Shown: in pieces, positions 27,429 to 36,441 of the stretch | Layout of the letters: each line of letters begins with the position of its first letter | Position numbering within the stretch: position 1 is the first letter of the stretch | The notes under the pieces: model-generated | Databases searched by the model: none | What the model was told of the DNA's origin: nothing | The model's input: the letters and a program-made list of their open reading frames with translations, nothing else | Made by a program: the position numbers and the translations under genes | NCBI GenBank assembly: GCA_025153445.1 | Contig: JANZNS010000003.1 | Coordinates: forward strand, 537,490-601,489 | Source of the DNA: Marinobacter sp. BGYM27 | Lineage (GTDB): Bacteria > Pseudomonadota > Gammaproteobacteria > Pseudomonadales > Oleiphilaceae | DNA length: 64,000 nucleotides | Reading direction: 5' to 3'

Positions 27429-28175
27429 ATGAAATTCCAATTGGGTGGCAGTGTCACCCATAGAACCAGCGACGCGCTCGGCGATATTGTGGTGATGGAT
27501 TACCGCAAACACCGGGTGCTGACATTCGATACGATCTTTGAACAGAGCAAAATCGATCGCAACAAACCCTACCTGCCGGTCCACGAATACAATCGCGCCA
27601 TGCTGCTGCCGATCGCCTTTGCAGAACCCCGTCACGCCACAGTGCTCGGTCTTGGTGGCGGCACCATGGTGAATGCCCTGCACCACCTGCTGCCTGCCTG
27701 CGAAATTCACGCGGTGGAACTTCGACAGGCGGTTGTGGACGTTGCCCACGCCTATTTCGGCCTGCCCCATCACCCGAATATAGCGGTGACAGTTGCCGAT
27801 GCCCGACCCGTGCTGCATGACATGCCAGAAGCCAGCACCGATCTGATCATGGCTGATTTATACAGCGCCGACCGGATGAGTCCGGCCCAGGGCCACCGTC
27901 GGTTTATCGACCTGTGCGCGCTGGCACTCAGCGACCACGGCTGGCTGGCACTCAACTTCCACCTGGCGCCCTCTCGCGAGGGCACGATGATGCAGCATAT
28001 TCACCGGCTGTTTGCCGACGTCATGCTGTACCGCACCAAAACCAATAATTACGTGCTCTACGCCAGCAAGCGAGCACTGCATGGCGATATGCCGGGAGCG
28101 ACCAGACTGGCAACGCTGGAGCAGCGATTACCAATAGGTTGGCCGCAATTAATCGGGAAGGTCTGGGCGGCCTGA
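27429..28175 (+). CDS. Spermidine synthase-like methyltransferase-fold protein
   Basis: Protein of 248 residues with the spermidine-synthase fold: a short N-terminal beta region, then a SAM/dcSAM-binding domain with ATVLGLGGGTMVNALHHLLP, IHAVELRQAVVDVAHAYFGLP and TDLIMADLYSADRMSP. It is shorter than true spermidine synthases, and no polyamine gene is nearby, so aminopropyl transfer is not assured. Related short proteins are often annotated only as spermidine synthase-like. It may be co-transcribed with tpm. Confidence 0.78.
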   Translation: MKFQLGGSVTHRTSDALGDIVVMDYRKHRVLTFDTIFEQSKIDRNKPYLPVHEYNRAMLLPIAFAEPRHATVLGLGGGTMVNALHHLLPACEIHAVELRQAVVDVAHAYFGLPHHPNIAVTVADARPVLHDMPEASTDLIMADLYSADRMSPAQGHRRFIDLCALALSDHGWLALNFHLAPSREGTMMQHIHRLFADVMLYRTKTNNYVLYASKRALHGDMPGATRLATLEQRLPIGWPQLIGKVWAA

Positions 28176-28256
28176 GCATCGAATTCGCAATTAGACGCAA
28201 GCCGCCCAGAGGCCCTGTGTCAGGACCTCACAAGAAGTGAATACACGCCGGCGCGA

Positions 28257-28769
28257 TCAGAAGTTGAAACCGATACCCAGGCTGTAAGCCCAGGCGCCAT
28301 CATCAAAATTGTCGTCGGCGTCACTCGCGGAGTCGAAAAAGACCTGGTACTCCATCTGCGCGGTTATGAAGGTCTTGGGCTTTACGTAATATTTCACACC
28401 CCCCTCTGGCCCGGCAAAGAAAGTCTCATCAACCCCGTCACCGTAGATGCCACCAAAGTTAGCACCCAGGAAGGGGCGCCACTTGCCGGCGTCAAAATGA
28501 TAGTCCGCAAATATCCGGGTTGCCCCGTTCCAGCTCGAGTCATTTTCCGAGTCCGCGAACCCCATACTTTGCCGCAGCCCCAACACTGTATTCTCGGTAT
28601 AGAACTTACCCAGATCAAAGCTGACGCTGGCGGTATTGTTGTCAAAATCGGAGTCACTTGACCCTGACCCCGTGAGGGTAAAAATACGATCCCCGGCCTC
28701 AGGCTCGGCAGACCCAATGGCAGGCAGAAACGCTAACGACACAACTAAAAGTGCATTATTCCATCTCAT
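28257..28769 (-). CDS. Small outer-membrane beta-barrel protein
   Basis: Predicted eight-stranded barrel of about 170 residues. From ATG 28769 (AAAGGG upstream) a signal peptide runs to SAEPEAGDR. Alternating strands follow: ASVSFDLGKFYTENTVLGLRQSMGF, TRIFADYHFDAGKWRPFLGANFGG, GPEGGVKYYVKPKTFITAQMEYQVFF and a last strand ending in GIGFNF, whose terminal Phe is the outer-membrane insertion signal. It resembles the OmpW/OmpA-like beta-barrel group. The function is unknown. Confidence 0.78.
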   Translation of the reverse strand: MRWNNALLVVSLAFLPAIGSAEPEAGDRIFTLTGSGSSDSDFDNNTASVSFDLGKFYTENTVLGLRQSMGFADSENDSSWNGATRIFADYHFDAGKWRPFLGANFGGIYGDGVDETFFAGPEGGVKYYVKPKTFITAQMEYQVFFDSASDADDNFDDGAWAYSLGIGFNF

Positions 28770-29279
28770 GGCGTTGACCCTTTCTATCCTCGCAGCTTCT
28801 TTGATTATCAGATGCCACATGAAGTGAATTCCGTCCGGCTGGACATCATCAGGTTCGCCCCGAACTCAGGTACAACTTGCGACGGCTTACTTAAAGCGTA
28901 GAGCAGGTTTGAGGGAGTTTTCAGCGATGGCGAAAGTTGTAACCAATCAAAAAGGCGACATATCGACCAGGCGAACAGATGGCAGGAAATCAGGAAAAGG
29001 ATGAAACAGCGGGTGTTACGTTTCGGCTGAAACAGAAGAGGTCGACCACTCCACCCACGCAGAACCGGGCAGCCTGGCAAACATGCCGATAACGTTGAAG
29101 TTCTTTATTCAATCACTCGACATCAGGCAGGATAACCGTCGTGAAATATTGCACATGTCAGCTAAGCCGCTGATACTTCGCGCCACCCCGTCACAGGACT
29201 GTCACGTTCGGAGCAAAGGCAGCGGGGACCGTCAGATCATTCAAAGATTAACTTAAATTAATCAATTGCGATCACCGAA
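28770..29279. other. Intergenic region without recognised genes
   Basis: About 510 bases between the APP1-type phosphatase gene and the small barrel gene, both on the minus strand. It must contain the barrel gene promoter. A 90-residue open frame on the minus strand has no start site context and no protein-like features. I see no RNA, repeat or terminator with a T tract. Confidence 0.4.
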
Positions 29280-30398
29280 TCAGTCGTTTTCATCCGGGTT
29301 CTGAACACGCTTGACCTTTTCCAGCGCATCGGCCGAAATCAGGCCCTGCTCTACCGCATGGCGTGCCATTTCGACAGAATCCGAAGCCAGCATGAGATCA
29401 CTCCCGGCCTCCTTCACTTCCCGCGCCAGCGTGGCTATTGATTCTTCCCGGCCCGCATCATTACTGACATCCCGAATGTAGATCCCAATAATCCGCCCCG
29501 GATGCTCCCGCAGGATGCGGGTGTACACTTCAGGGTCGCGTTGACCACTATCCCCGATGAGCACGAACGGCAGATCCCGGTAAAGTGCCAGCATCTGGCG
29601 AATCACGTCGAGCTTGTGATCCTTGGCGCGCCGCGGTAGAAGGCTGCCCCGCTTGAGCCCCCACTCGCGCAGAATCAGAATCGGCCCCACCGGAATACGA
29701 TGCATGCGGAAAAACTCCACCAGCACCTGATAAATACTCCAGGGCGCGCGGGAGACATACAGCAGAGGATTGCCCTGATGGCCTTTGTCACCTTCATAAA
29801 AGGCCTGGTAGAGCGCCGCGACACCGGGAAACACCATGCGGCTCTCGGCGCCCTGGGCAAACAGCCGCCACATCATGCGGGCGGTGCTGGCCACGCCGGT
29901 AAATACCACAGTGTCATCAATATCGCTGATCACCCCGTAGCGGGCGCCTGAAGAGGGGGTAAAGAACTCGCCGGTAGTCGCGGCCCGATCGTCCACCGGG
30001 TGCACCAGCGACAGCTCCATCGAATGCCAAAGGACGTCAGACGGCATGGTCGACAGGCTCATGTTGACGCGAAAATAGCCATGCTTGTCGGTATGCACCA
30101 GCTGTTCCGCATCCTTGTAGCGCACACGCACCTGCGCATTCACCACCGGCTTGCGCAGCAACCGGCGAAGCAGATCAATCAGATCACGCCGCAGCCGGTC
30201 TTCCCGCAGGCTTGCACCAAATCCCGGTTGATGGAACACCCGGCCCATCAGAAACAGTTGGCGGCTTGAGCCATAGCCGCGAAATGCCTGAATAAACAGC
30301 CCGCCACGTCCATTATCACCTTTCACCGGTGCCGCGATGATATGCAGCGCTTTGCGCAAGGCGAGAGCCAGCTTTCTAAATTGACGACGAAGGGACAT
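29280..30398 (-). CDS. APP1-type phosphatase domain protein (DUF2183)
   Basis: Protein of 372 residues with the DUF2183 domain of yeast phosphatidate phosphatase App1, a HAD-like Mg-dependent phosphatase. The nucleophile motif is ISDIDDTVVFTG (D159, D161, D162). Further motifs are LLYVSRAPWSIYQVLVEFF, the Lys in RAKDHKLDVIRQML and FVLIGDSGQRDPEVY, which matches the HAD acidic motif. The N-terminal part (residues 1-150) contains a beta-sandwich-like segment. It probably acts on a phospholipid or phosphatidate, by family resemblance. The gene is divergent from the BASS transporter gene. Confidence 0.85.
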   Translation of the reverse strand: MSLRRQFRKLALALRKALHIIAAPVKGDNGRGGLFIQAFRGYGSSRQLFLMGRVFHQPGFGASLREDRLRRDLIDLLRRLLRKPVVNAQVRVRYKDAEQLVHTDKHGYFRVNMSLSTMPSDVLWHSMELSLVHPVDDRAATTGEFFTPSSGARYGVISDIDDTVVFTGVASTARMMWRLFAQGAESRMVFPGVAALYQAFYEGDKGHQGNPLLYVSRAPWSIYQVLVEFFRMHRIPVGPILILREWGLKRGSLLPRRAKDHKLDVIRQMLALYRDLPFVLIGDSGQRDPEVYTRILREHPGRIIGIYIRDVSNDAGREESIATLAREVKEAGSDLMLASDSVEMARHAVEQGLISADALEKVKRVQNPDEND

Positions 30399-30633
30399 TC
30401 ATTCCTCTGGTAGATAACGGCAAAGCGAATAGGATTACCATTGATACAGGTATGGCGACTGATTCTGCAAGCCTCCCCGGAAAAGCTCAAGCAACCGTTG
30501 AAAACAGCGGCGTCCGTTTACCCTGCAATTCGCGATACCCACCTAAAAGCCAACTGCCGTTTTCGTTAGCCTGCGCTACACTTCGCCTGACATGACGCTC
30601 GGCCAATGAACCAACAAAAAAACAGGAACCGTA

Positions 30634-31557
30634 ATGCCTTTTCTCGAACGCCTTAACAGCCTTTTCCCCGTGTGGGCCATTCTGTTCTCGATTTGCGCTG
30701 CGTGGCAGCCCGACTGGTTTACCGGGCTTGCCTCGCAGATCAAGATGCTGCTGGCGATCATCATGTTCGCCATGGGGCTGACGCTCTCCCGTCACGACTT
30801 CATGGGTGTGATACGCGCGCCTGCACCCGTCGCAGTGGGCGTGATTCTGCAATTTACCGTGATGCCGCTGGCTGCCCTACTGGTATCCTGGTGCCTGAAC
30901 CTGTCACCGGAACTGACCATCGGCATGGTGCTGGTTGGCGCGACTGCCGGGGGCACGGCCTCCAATGTCATTACCTGGCTGGCCAACGGTCACGTCGCGT
31001 TGTCCGTTTCCATGACACTGACCTCCACCCTGATTTCAGTCGCCGCGACGCCGCTGATTACGTCACTGCTGGTCGGCCAATCGGTTGATGTGCCGGTCGC
31101 CGGCATGTTCATGAGCATTGCCCAGCTGGTCATCGCACCGATCGCCGCAGGGGTGATCGTCCATCATTTCCTTGGCACCCACATCAAGAAAGTGGAACCG
31201 GCGCTGGCAACCGTTGCGATGTCAGCCATCGTCCTGATCATCGCCATCGTGGTCGGGCTGAATGCCGAAAAACTGGCAACTCTCGGGCCGCTGGTCGCGC
31301 TCGCGGTTATTCTGCACAACATGATCGGGCTGCTCGGTGGCTACAACGTCGCCCGCCTGCTGAAGTTCGACAAACGCGTGGCCCGCACTATCGCCATCGA
31401 AGTCGGTATGCAGAACTCCGGGCTCGCCGTGGCACTGGCCAACCAGTTCTTCACTGCGACCGCAGCCCTGCCGGGCGCATTGTTTTCGATCTGGCATAAC
31501 GTTTCAGGGTCGATACTGGCGGTTTACTGGAAGCGTCGGCCGGTGGACGAAGGGTAA
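30634..31557 (+). CDS. Bile acid:sodium symporter (BASS) family transporter
   Basis: Inner-membrane transporter of 307 residues with about nine to ten hydrophobic helices. Family motifs are IKMLLAIIMFAMGLTLSRHDF, the ATAGGTASNVITWLANG region with the Thr/Ser/Asn-rich cation-binding crossover, and VGMQNSGLAVALANQFF, which includes the second unwound-helix motif. Bacterial members carry pantoate, bile-acid-like or other organic anions with sodium; the substrate here is unknown. A strong terminator follows. Confidence 0.9.
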   Translation: MPFLERLNSLFPVWAILFSICAAWQPDWFTGLASQIKMLLAIIMFAMGLTLSRHDFMGVIRAPAPVAVGVILQFTVMPLAALLVSWCLNLSPELTIGMVLVGATAGGTASNVITWLANGHVALSVSMTLTSTLISVAATPLITSLLVGQSVDVPVAGMFMSIAQLVIAPIAAGVIVHHFLGTHIKKVEPALATVAMSAIVLIIAIVVGLNAEKLATLGPLVALAVILHNMIGLLGGYNVARLLKFDKRVARTIAIEVGMQNSGLAVALANQFFTATAALPGALFSIWHNVSGSILAVYWKRRPVDEG

Positions 31558-31593
31558 TCAGGCACACCGGATACCACAGCGGAAATACAAACA

Positions 31594-31626
31594 AGCCGGA
31601 ACGGGTTCAGCCTGTTCCGGCTTTTT
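31594..31626 (+). terminator. Rho-independent terminator
   Basis: A nine-base-pair stem (AGCCGGAAC/GTTCCGGCT) with an 11-base loop, ending in TTTTT, lies about 35 bases after the BASS transporter gene. Confidence 0.9.
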
Positions 31627-31791
31627 ATTGTCTGCAACACCCCTCTCTCGTGCTGAAGGCGCGTCCAGAATCCGCTCAAAACAGTATTCCTGGCCGGCTC
31701 CCCGCTTAAATCGGCCCGGAGTTGAGAGCAATACAGCGACGATTTTCATACTCATCTACCATGCTTTTTCATGGTGCCGCTTACGCCTAAA

Positions 31792-31809
31792 GTTTACCTT
31801 TACGTAAAC
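31792..31809. promoter_or_regulatory. Palindromic operator-like site (LiuR-like)
   Basis: The inverted repeat GTTTAC-N6-GTAAAC lies about 70 bases before the acyl-CoA synthetase start. The enclosed 16-mer TTTACCTTTACGTAAA differs by one base from TTTACGTTTACGTAAA, the kind of site I recall for MerR-family LiuR regulators of branched-chain and acyl-CoA catabolism. A related site lies before the ABC transporter genes at 34767-34788. The regulator gene is not in the window. Confidence 0.5.
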
Positions 31810-31878
31810 AGGACCTCGTGCTAAACAAGAACATTGCAATTCGATCCACGACGACCACAACAACAAAAGGAATCGATC

Positions 31879-33522
31879 ATGAGTCTCCCGGAATATGCAT
31901 CTGTCTACGATAATTTCGATCCTGCCCGTCTGGAAGCTGACATCCTTGAGGGGCGTCTGGATAGCGGCCTGAATATCTGTGTCGAGATTTGCGACAAGTG
32001 GGCGACCGATCCCGAGCGGGTTGCGCTGCATTACGAGAAAGGCGGTGGCGGCTCCGGCAAACTGACGTTTGCCGAGCTGAAAGCGGCTTCGGCACGTTTC
32101 GCCAACTACCTGACGTCTCAGGGTATCGGCAAGGGTGATCGGGTGGCCGGTCTGTTGCCACGCAGTCCGGAGTTGTTAATTGTGATTGCCGGGGCCTTGC
32201 GGGCCGGCGCCGTTTACCAGCCGCTGTTTACAGCCTTTGGGTCCGGTGCCATTGAGTATCGCCTTGAAAAGGCCAGCACCCGTCTGGTGGTCACCGATGC
32301 CACCAACCATCCCAAGCTTGATGACGTCAAAGGTTGCCCACCGGTGTTGTGCGTATCCCCGGCGGACGCCAGTGTTCCCGACTTCAAGACGACACTGGAT
32401 CAGCAATCCGATCAGTTTGAACCGGTGATGATTACCGGAGCCGATCCTTTCCTGCAGATGTTTACTTCCGGCACTGTGGGCAAAGCCAAAGGTGTGGCCG
32501 TGCCCGCCAAGGCACTGCTCGCGTTCTACGTTTATATGAAGTACGCCATTGATCTGCGTGACGACGACGTATTCTGGAATGTGGCGGATCCGGGCTGGGC
32601 CTATGGTTTGTACTACGCGGTGGTCGGGCCATTGCTGATGGGCCACGCCACTCATTTCAATCCCGGTGCTTTCACCCCTGAAAGCACCTACGACATGATT
32701 CGCAAATACAAAATCACCAACCTGGCGGCCGCGCCCACGGCGTACCGCCTGTTGAAGGCAAACGATGATGTGTTGCCGGAAGGCGAAGTGCTGGGTCTGC
32801 GCGTGGCCAGCAGTGCCGGTGAACCCCTGAACCCGGAAGTTACCAACTGGGTGAAGCGCCGGCATCACTGCCCGGTGATGGACCACTACGGCCAGACCGA
32901 AACCGGCATGACCTGCTGCAACTTCCATGCGCTATCTCACCCCCAGCGCCAGGGCGCCATGGGCTACTCGTCGCCGGGCCATCGCGTGGTGGCACTGAAC
33001 GAGCAGAATGAAGAAGTCGGCAAGGACGAGGTCGGTCAACTGGCGGTGGACGTCAAAGCCTCGCCGCTATTCCATTTCGATGGCTACACCTGGGGCGAGA
33101 AAGACCCGTTCGTGAACGGCTACTACCTGACCGGCGATATGGCGATCTGCCATGGCGATGGCAGCTTCTCGTTCAGCGGTCGGGACGATGACATCATCAC
33201 CACCGCCGGCTACCGGGTCGGGCCTGCCGATGTGGAAAGCACCTTGCTCGAGCATGCCGCCGTGGCTGAATCCGGCGTCGTGGCCAAGCCCGACGAAAAG
33301 CGCGGCTCGATTATCAAAGCTTATGTGGTCATCCGCGCCGGCCACGAACCGGTAGACGAGGCGGAACTGAAAGAAGAACTGCAGACACTGGTCCGGCGCC
33401 GACTTTCGACTCACGCCTACCCGCGTGAAATCGAATTTGTGGACCAACTGCCGAAAACCCCGAGCGGCAAGATCCAGCGGTTCGTGCTGCGCAATCAGGC
33501 CAAAGACGAAACAGCACAATGA
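31879..33522 (+). CDS. Acyl-CoA synthetase (AMP-forming)
   Basis: Adenylate-forming ligase of 547 residues that would activate a carboxylic acid to its CoA thioester in the cytoplasm. The P-loop is FTSGTVGKAKGVAVP. The aromatic adenylate motif is DHYGQTETGM, the hinge region YYLTGDMAICHGDGSFSFSGRDDDIITTAGYRVGP, and the catalytic Lys lies in PKTPSGKIQRF. The segment WNVADPGWAYGLYYAVVGPLL resembles medium-chain (ACSM-like) synthetases. ATG 31879 has AAAGGA before it. It heads a set with a thioesterase (4-base overlap), a hydrolase and an ABC importer. The acid is unknown. Confidence 0.9.
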   Translation: MSLPEYASVYDNFDPARLEADILEGRLDSGLNICVEICDKWATDPERVALHYEKGGGGSGKLTFAELKAASARFANYLTSQGIGKGDRVAGLLPRSPELLIVIAGALRAGAVYQPLFTAFGSGAIEYRLEKASTRLVVTDATNHPKLDDVKGCPPVLCVSPADASVPDFKTTLDQQSDQFEPVMITGADPFLQMFTSGTVGKAKGVAVPAKALLAFYVYMKYAIDLRDDDVFWNVADPGWAYGLYYAVVGPLLMGHATHFNPGAFTPESTYDMIRKYKITNLAAAPTAYRLLKANDDVLPEGEVLGLRVASSAGEPLNPEVTNWVKRRHHCPVMDHYGQTETGMTCCNFHALSHPQRQGAMGYSSPGHRVVALNEQNEEVGKDEVGQLAVDVKASPLFHFDGYTWGEKDPFVNGYYLTGDMAICHGDGSFSFSGRDDDIITTAGYRVGPADVESTLLEHAAVAESGVVAKPDEKRGSIIKAYVVIRAGHEPVDEAELKEELQTLVRRRLSTHAYPREIEFVDQLPKTPSGKIQRFVLRNQAKDETAQ

Positions 33523-33947
33523 CGGGGCCTTTAAAAGTCACGACAGAGGAACTGCGGGCCTTTCTGGCCGAGCAGTTCCCCCAGGGTGAGCGGTTCGGCA
33601 CGCTGGAGCGTCTGGGTGATGGCTGGGCCGAGATGAAGCTGAACGTCGGTGACGAGCACCTGCGGCCCGGTGGCACCGTGTCGGGCCCCGCCATGATGGG
33701 GCTGGCCGATGTGGCACTGTACGCCGCGCTGCTCGGTCAGATTGGTCTGGTGCCGCTGGCGGTCACCTCCAACCTCAACATCAACTTCCTGCGCAAACCC
33801 GTCGCTCACGCACCGATAAGGGCGACAGCCAAGATGCTGAAGGTAGGACGCACCATGGGCGTCGGCGAAGTCTTCGTGTACTCCGATGGCCGGGACGAAC
33901 CCGTCGCTCATGCCACCATCACTTACGCGATACCGGCTCCCCAATGA
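33519..33947 (+). CDS. PaaI-type hotdog thioesterase
   Basis: Hotdog-fold acyl-CoA thioesterase of 142 residues. The ATG overlaps the ligase stop codon (ATGA), showing tight coupling. Motifs are RPGGTVSGPAMMGLADVALYAALLG, which spans the central helix with the family acidic residue, and LNINFLRKPVAHAPIRATAKMLKVGRTM in the second half. It may rescue CoA from stalled intermediates or finish a pathway run by the neighbouring ligases. Confidence 0.87.
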   Translation: MTGPLKVTTEELRAFLAEQFPQGERFGTLERLGDGWAEMKLNVGDEHLRPGGTVSGPAMMGLADVALYAALLGQIGLVPLAVTSNLNINFLRKPVAHAPIRATAKMLKVGRTMGVGEVFVYSDGRDEPVAHATITYAIPAPQ

Positions 33948-33960
33948 AACCGGTGATGTT

Positions 33961-34770
33961 ATGGAAACGCTGAATCAGGCTGTTTCTCTGAGCGAAGGTG
34001 TCGTGCTCCAGACCCAGCGAATTCGTCATCAAAGGAGCCGCGGCCCCACCGTGGTTTTCCTCCATGAATCACTGGGGAATATCGCCCTGTGGAAACGATT
34101 TCCGGCCCGCGTTGCCGAGATGACCGGCGCCGATGTGCTGGTATACGAGCGCAGGGGCTATGGTACTTCCAGCGACGAGCGCCTGCCCCGTCCCTATCAC
34201 TACCAGGAAGACGAAGGCCAGGTCTGGCTGCCGCGGTTGCTCGACGCACTGGACATTGAAGACGTCGTGCTCGTGGGGCACAGCGATGGGGGCTCCATTG
34301 CACTGATCGCGGCAGCGGCGCTGGGCAAGCGCGCAAGAGGCCTGATTACGATGGCGGCTCACACCTGGGCGGACCATCTTACGGTATCAGGCATCCAGAA
34401 CATGATTCGTCGCTATACTGAGGACGGCCTGCGAGAGAAGTTCCAGCGCCATCACGGCGAGCGCACCGACGCTTTATTTCGTGCCTGGCACACCATCTGG
34501 CTGGACGAAGGCTTCCAGAAATCGATGGATTTTTCACGCTGGCTGGAGGCTATTGATTGCCCGGCCCTGATTATTCAGGGCGAAGACGATGAATACGGCG
34601 TGCCAGAGCAGGTGACGGATATTGTGAAAGGGATCGGCCCGAGCGCTCGGCCGGTGTTTCTCGAGAACACAGGCCACTCCCCGCATCTGGAGCAGCCAGA
34701 GCAGGTTCTGGCGCTTATCTACGACTTATTGCTCATAGTGAATAGTCGGGAAATCGAAAGATTTGATTGA
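33961..34770 (+). CDS. Alpha/beta-fold hydrolase
   Basis: Hydrolase of about 269 residues. The oxyanion region is VVFLHESLG, the nucleophile elbow GHSDGG (Ser), the acid IIQGEDDEYG (Asp) and the catalytic His in LENTGHSP, so the triad is complete. ATG 33961 is the likely start, 13 bases after the thioesterase stop. It belongs to the same transcript and may cleave an ester or thioester that releases the imported acid. The substrate cannot be named. Confidence 0.87.
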   Translation: METLNQAVSLSEGVVLQTQRIRHQRSRGPTVVFLHESLGNIALWKRFPARVAEMTGADVLVYERRGYGTSSDERLPRPYHYQEDEGQVWLPRLLDALDIEDVVLVGHSDGGSIALIAAAALGKRARGLITMAAHTWADHLTVSGIQNMIRRYTEDGLREKFQRHHGERTDALFRAWHTIWLDEGFQKSMDFSRWLEAIDCPALIIQGEDDEYGVPEQVTDIVKGIGPSARPVFLENTGHSPHLEQPEQVLALIYDLLLIVNSREIERFD

Positions 34771-34788
34771 CGCATACGTAAACGTCAA
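34767..34788. promoter_or_regulatory. Palindromic operator-like site before ABC genes
   Basis: TTGACG-N10-CGTCAA is an inverted repeat overlapping the hydrolase stop codon and about 58 bases before the first ABC ATPase gene. Its core CATACGTAAACGTCAA shares TACGTAAAC with the site before the upstream acyl-CoA synthetase (31792-31809), suggesting one regulator controls both transcription units. This is an inference from two copies only. Confidence 0.45.
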
Positions 34789-34845
34789 TCTAGTCTGAGT
34801 GCACGATAGTTGAGATCTACAACAATAACAAAAGGTAGATAACAC

Positions 34846-35625
34846 ATGAGTGAACCGTTTGTGCTGGAGACTCAGGGGCTGGTCAAAGAGTTCAAGGGCT
34901 TTGTGGCGGTCGATGACGTGAACCTGAAGGTTCAGAAAGGCCATATCCACGCCCTTATCGGCCCCAACGGCGCGGGCAAGACCACCGTCTTCAATCTGCT
35001 CACCAAATTCCTGATCCCTACCCGGGGCAAGATCCTGTTCAAGGGTAAGGACATCACCTCCATGAAATCCGCTGCCATTGCGCGACAGGGCGTGGTGCGT
35101 TCGTTCCAGATTTCGGCGGTTTTCCCGCACATGACAGCGCTCGAGAACATTCGCGTCGCGCTGCAGAGTTTTGAAGGACACTCCTTTCACTTCTGGAAAT
35201 CCGGTAACAGCCTGAACGCGCTGAACGAACGCTGTATGGCATTGCTGGATCAGGTCGGCCTGACCGAATTTGCCAACACCACCACCGTTGAACTGGCTTA
35301 TGGCCGCAAGCGTGCATTGGAACTGGCCACGACACTCGCGATGGAACCCGAACTTCTACTGCTCGATGAGCCAACCCAGGGCATGGGTGGTGAGGACGTG
35401 GAGCGAGTGGTCGAACTGGTTCGCAAAGCGGCTCAGGGTCGCACCGTGCTGATGGTGGAACACAACCTTGGGGTCGTCAGCAAACTCTGTGACCGCATTA
35501 CCGTGCTGGCCCGTGGCGCCGTACTGACCGAGGGTGACTATCAGGAAGTGTCCAACGACCCGCAGGTACGGGAAGTCTACATGGGCAGCACCTCGACCAG
35601 CGCCAAGCAGGAGACCTCCGAATGA
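34846..35625 (+). CDS. HAAT-family ABC transporter ATPase (LivG-like)
   Basis: Cytoplasmic ATPase subunit, 259 residues, of a branched-chain amino acid/amide-type importer. The Walker A is GPNGAGKTT, the signature is the degenerate ELAYGRKRALELA common in LivG, the Walker B is LLLLDEPTQGMGG and the H-loop MVEHNLGVV. It opens the ABC operon and overlaps the next gene by four bases (ATGA). Confidence 0.92.
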   Translation: MSEPFVLETQGLVKEFKGFVAVDDVNLKVQKGHIHALIGPNGAGKTTVFNLLTKFLIPTRGKILFKGKDITSMKSAAIARQGVVRSFQISAVFPHMTALENIRVALQSFEGHSFHFWKSGNSLNALNERCMALLDQVGLTEFANTTTVELAYGRKRALELATTLAMEPELLLLDEPTQGMGGEDVERVVELVRKAAQGRTVLMVEHNLGVVSKLCDRITVLARGAVLTEGDYQEVSNDPQVREVYMGSTSTSAKQETSE

Positions 35626-36344
35626 GTCAGGCGGCACCAAAGGAGTATGAACAGCTTCGGGTTTCCGGGTTGCACGCTTTTTATGGCGAATCCCACATCC
35701 TTCACGGCATTGATCTGGTGGTCAACCGGGGCGAACTGGTCACCCTGCTGGGGCGCAATGGCGCCGGGCGCAGCACGACGCTCAAAGCCATCATGAACAT
35801 GGTAGGCCGTCGTACCGGCTCCATCATGATCAATGGTGAGGAAACCATGGCCTGCGCGCCACACCATATTGCCCGGTTGGGCGTGGGCTATTGCCCAGAA
35901 CACCGGGGGATTTTTTCCGAACTCAACGTGCAGGAAAATCTGACCCTGCCACCCGTGGTGCGCAGCGGTGGCATGGGGCTGGACGAAATCTACAGCATGT
36001 TCCCCAACCTGTACGAACGCCGTTTCAGCCAGGGCACCAAGCTCTCCGGTGGCGAACAGCAGATGCTGGCCATGGCCCGCATCCTGCGCACAGGCGCCAA
36101 CATGCTGTTGCTCGACGAGATCACCGAGGGCCTGGCCCCGGTGATCGTGGAAAAGCTGGGGGAGGTCCTGCTCAAGCTGAAGGAAAAAGGCCTGACCATT
36201 GTACTGGTCGAACAGAATTTTCATTTCGCCGCACCGCTGGCTGACCGTCATTACGTGATGGAACACGGCCAGATTGCGGAGGAGATCAGCGCCGATGAAC
36301 TTGAAGCCAAGCAATCGTTGCTGAATGACTACCTGGGCGTTTAG
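35622..36344 (+). CDS. HAAT-family ABC transporter ATPase (LivF-like)
   Basis: Second ATPase subunit, 240 residues, LivF type. The signature LSGGEQQMLAMARIL, the Walker B MLLLDEITEGLAP and the H-loop LVEQNFHF are intact. The Walker A reads GRNGAGRST, with Arg50 where Lys is normal, and the usual Pro after the Walker B Asp-Glu is replaced by Ile. Both changes may alter ATPase behaviour of this half of the heterodimer. It overlaps the LivG-like gene by four bases. Confidence 0.92.
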   Translation: MSQAAPKEYEQLRVSGLHAFYGESHILHGIDLVVNRGELVTLLGRNGAGRSTTLKAIMNMVGRRTGSIMINGEETMACAPHHIARLGVGYCPEHRGIFSELNVQENLTLPPVVRSGGMGLDEIYSMFPNLYERRFSQGTKLSGGEQQMLAMARILRTGANMLLLDEITEGLAPVIVEKLGEVLLKLKEKGLTIVLVEQNFHFAAPLADRHYVMEHGQIAEEISADELEAKQSLLNDYLGV

Positions 36345-36441
36345 CGTTCCGGCATTTCGCGCGCAGAACCGGATGCCCAGCAAGCACGATCTAACAACAA
36401 TCAAAAACACCTAACGCAATGACAGTAGCGGAGTTAAAACA

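Noticed and set aside
26883..27818. Minus-strand open frame of 311 codons across tpm and the next gene
   Set aside because: It spans two well-supported plus-strand genes and lacks any domain-like sequence.
28808..29080. 90-codon minus-strand frame in the gap before the barrel gene
   Set aside because: There is no ribosome binding site and the composition is unlike a protein; treated as non-coding.
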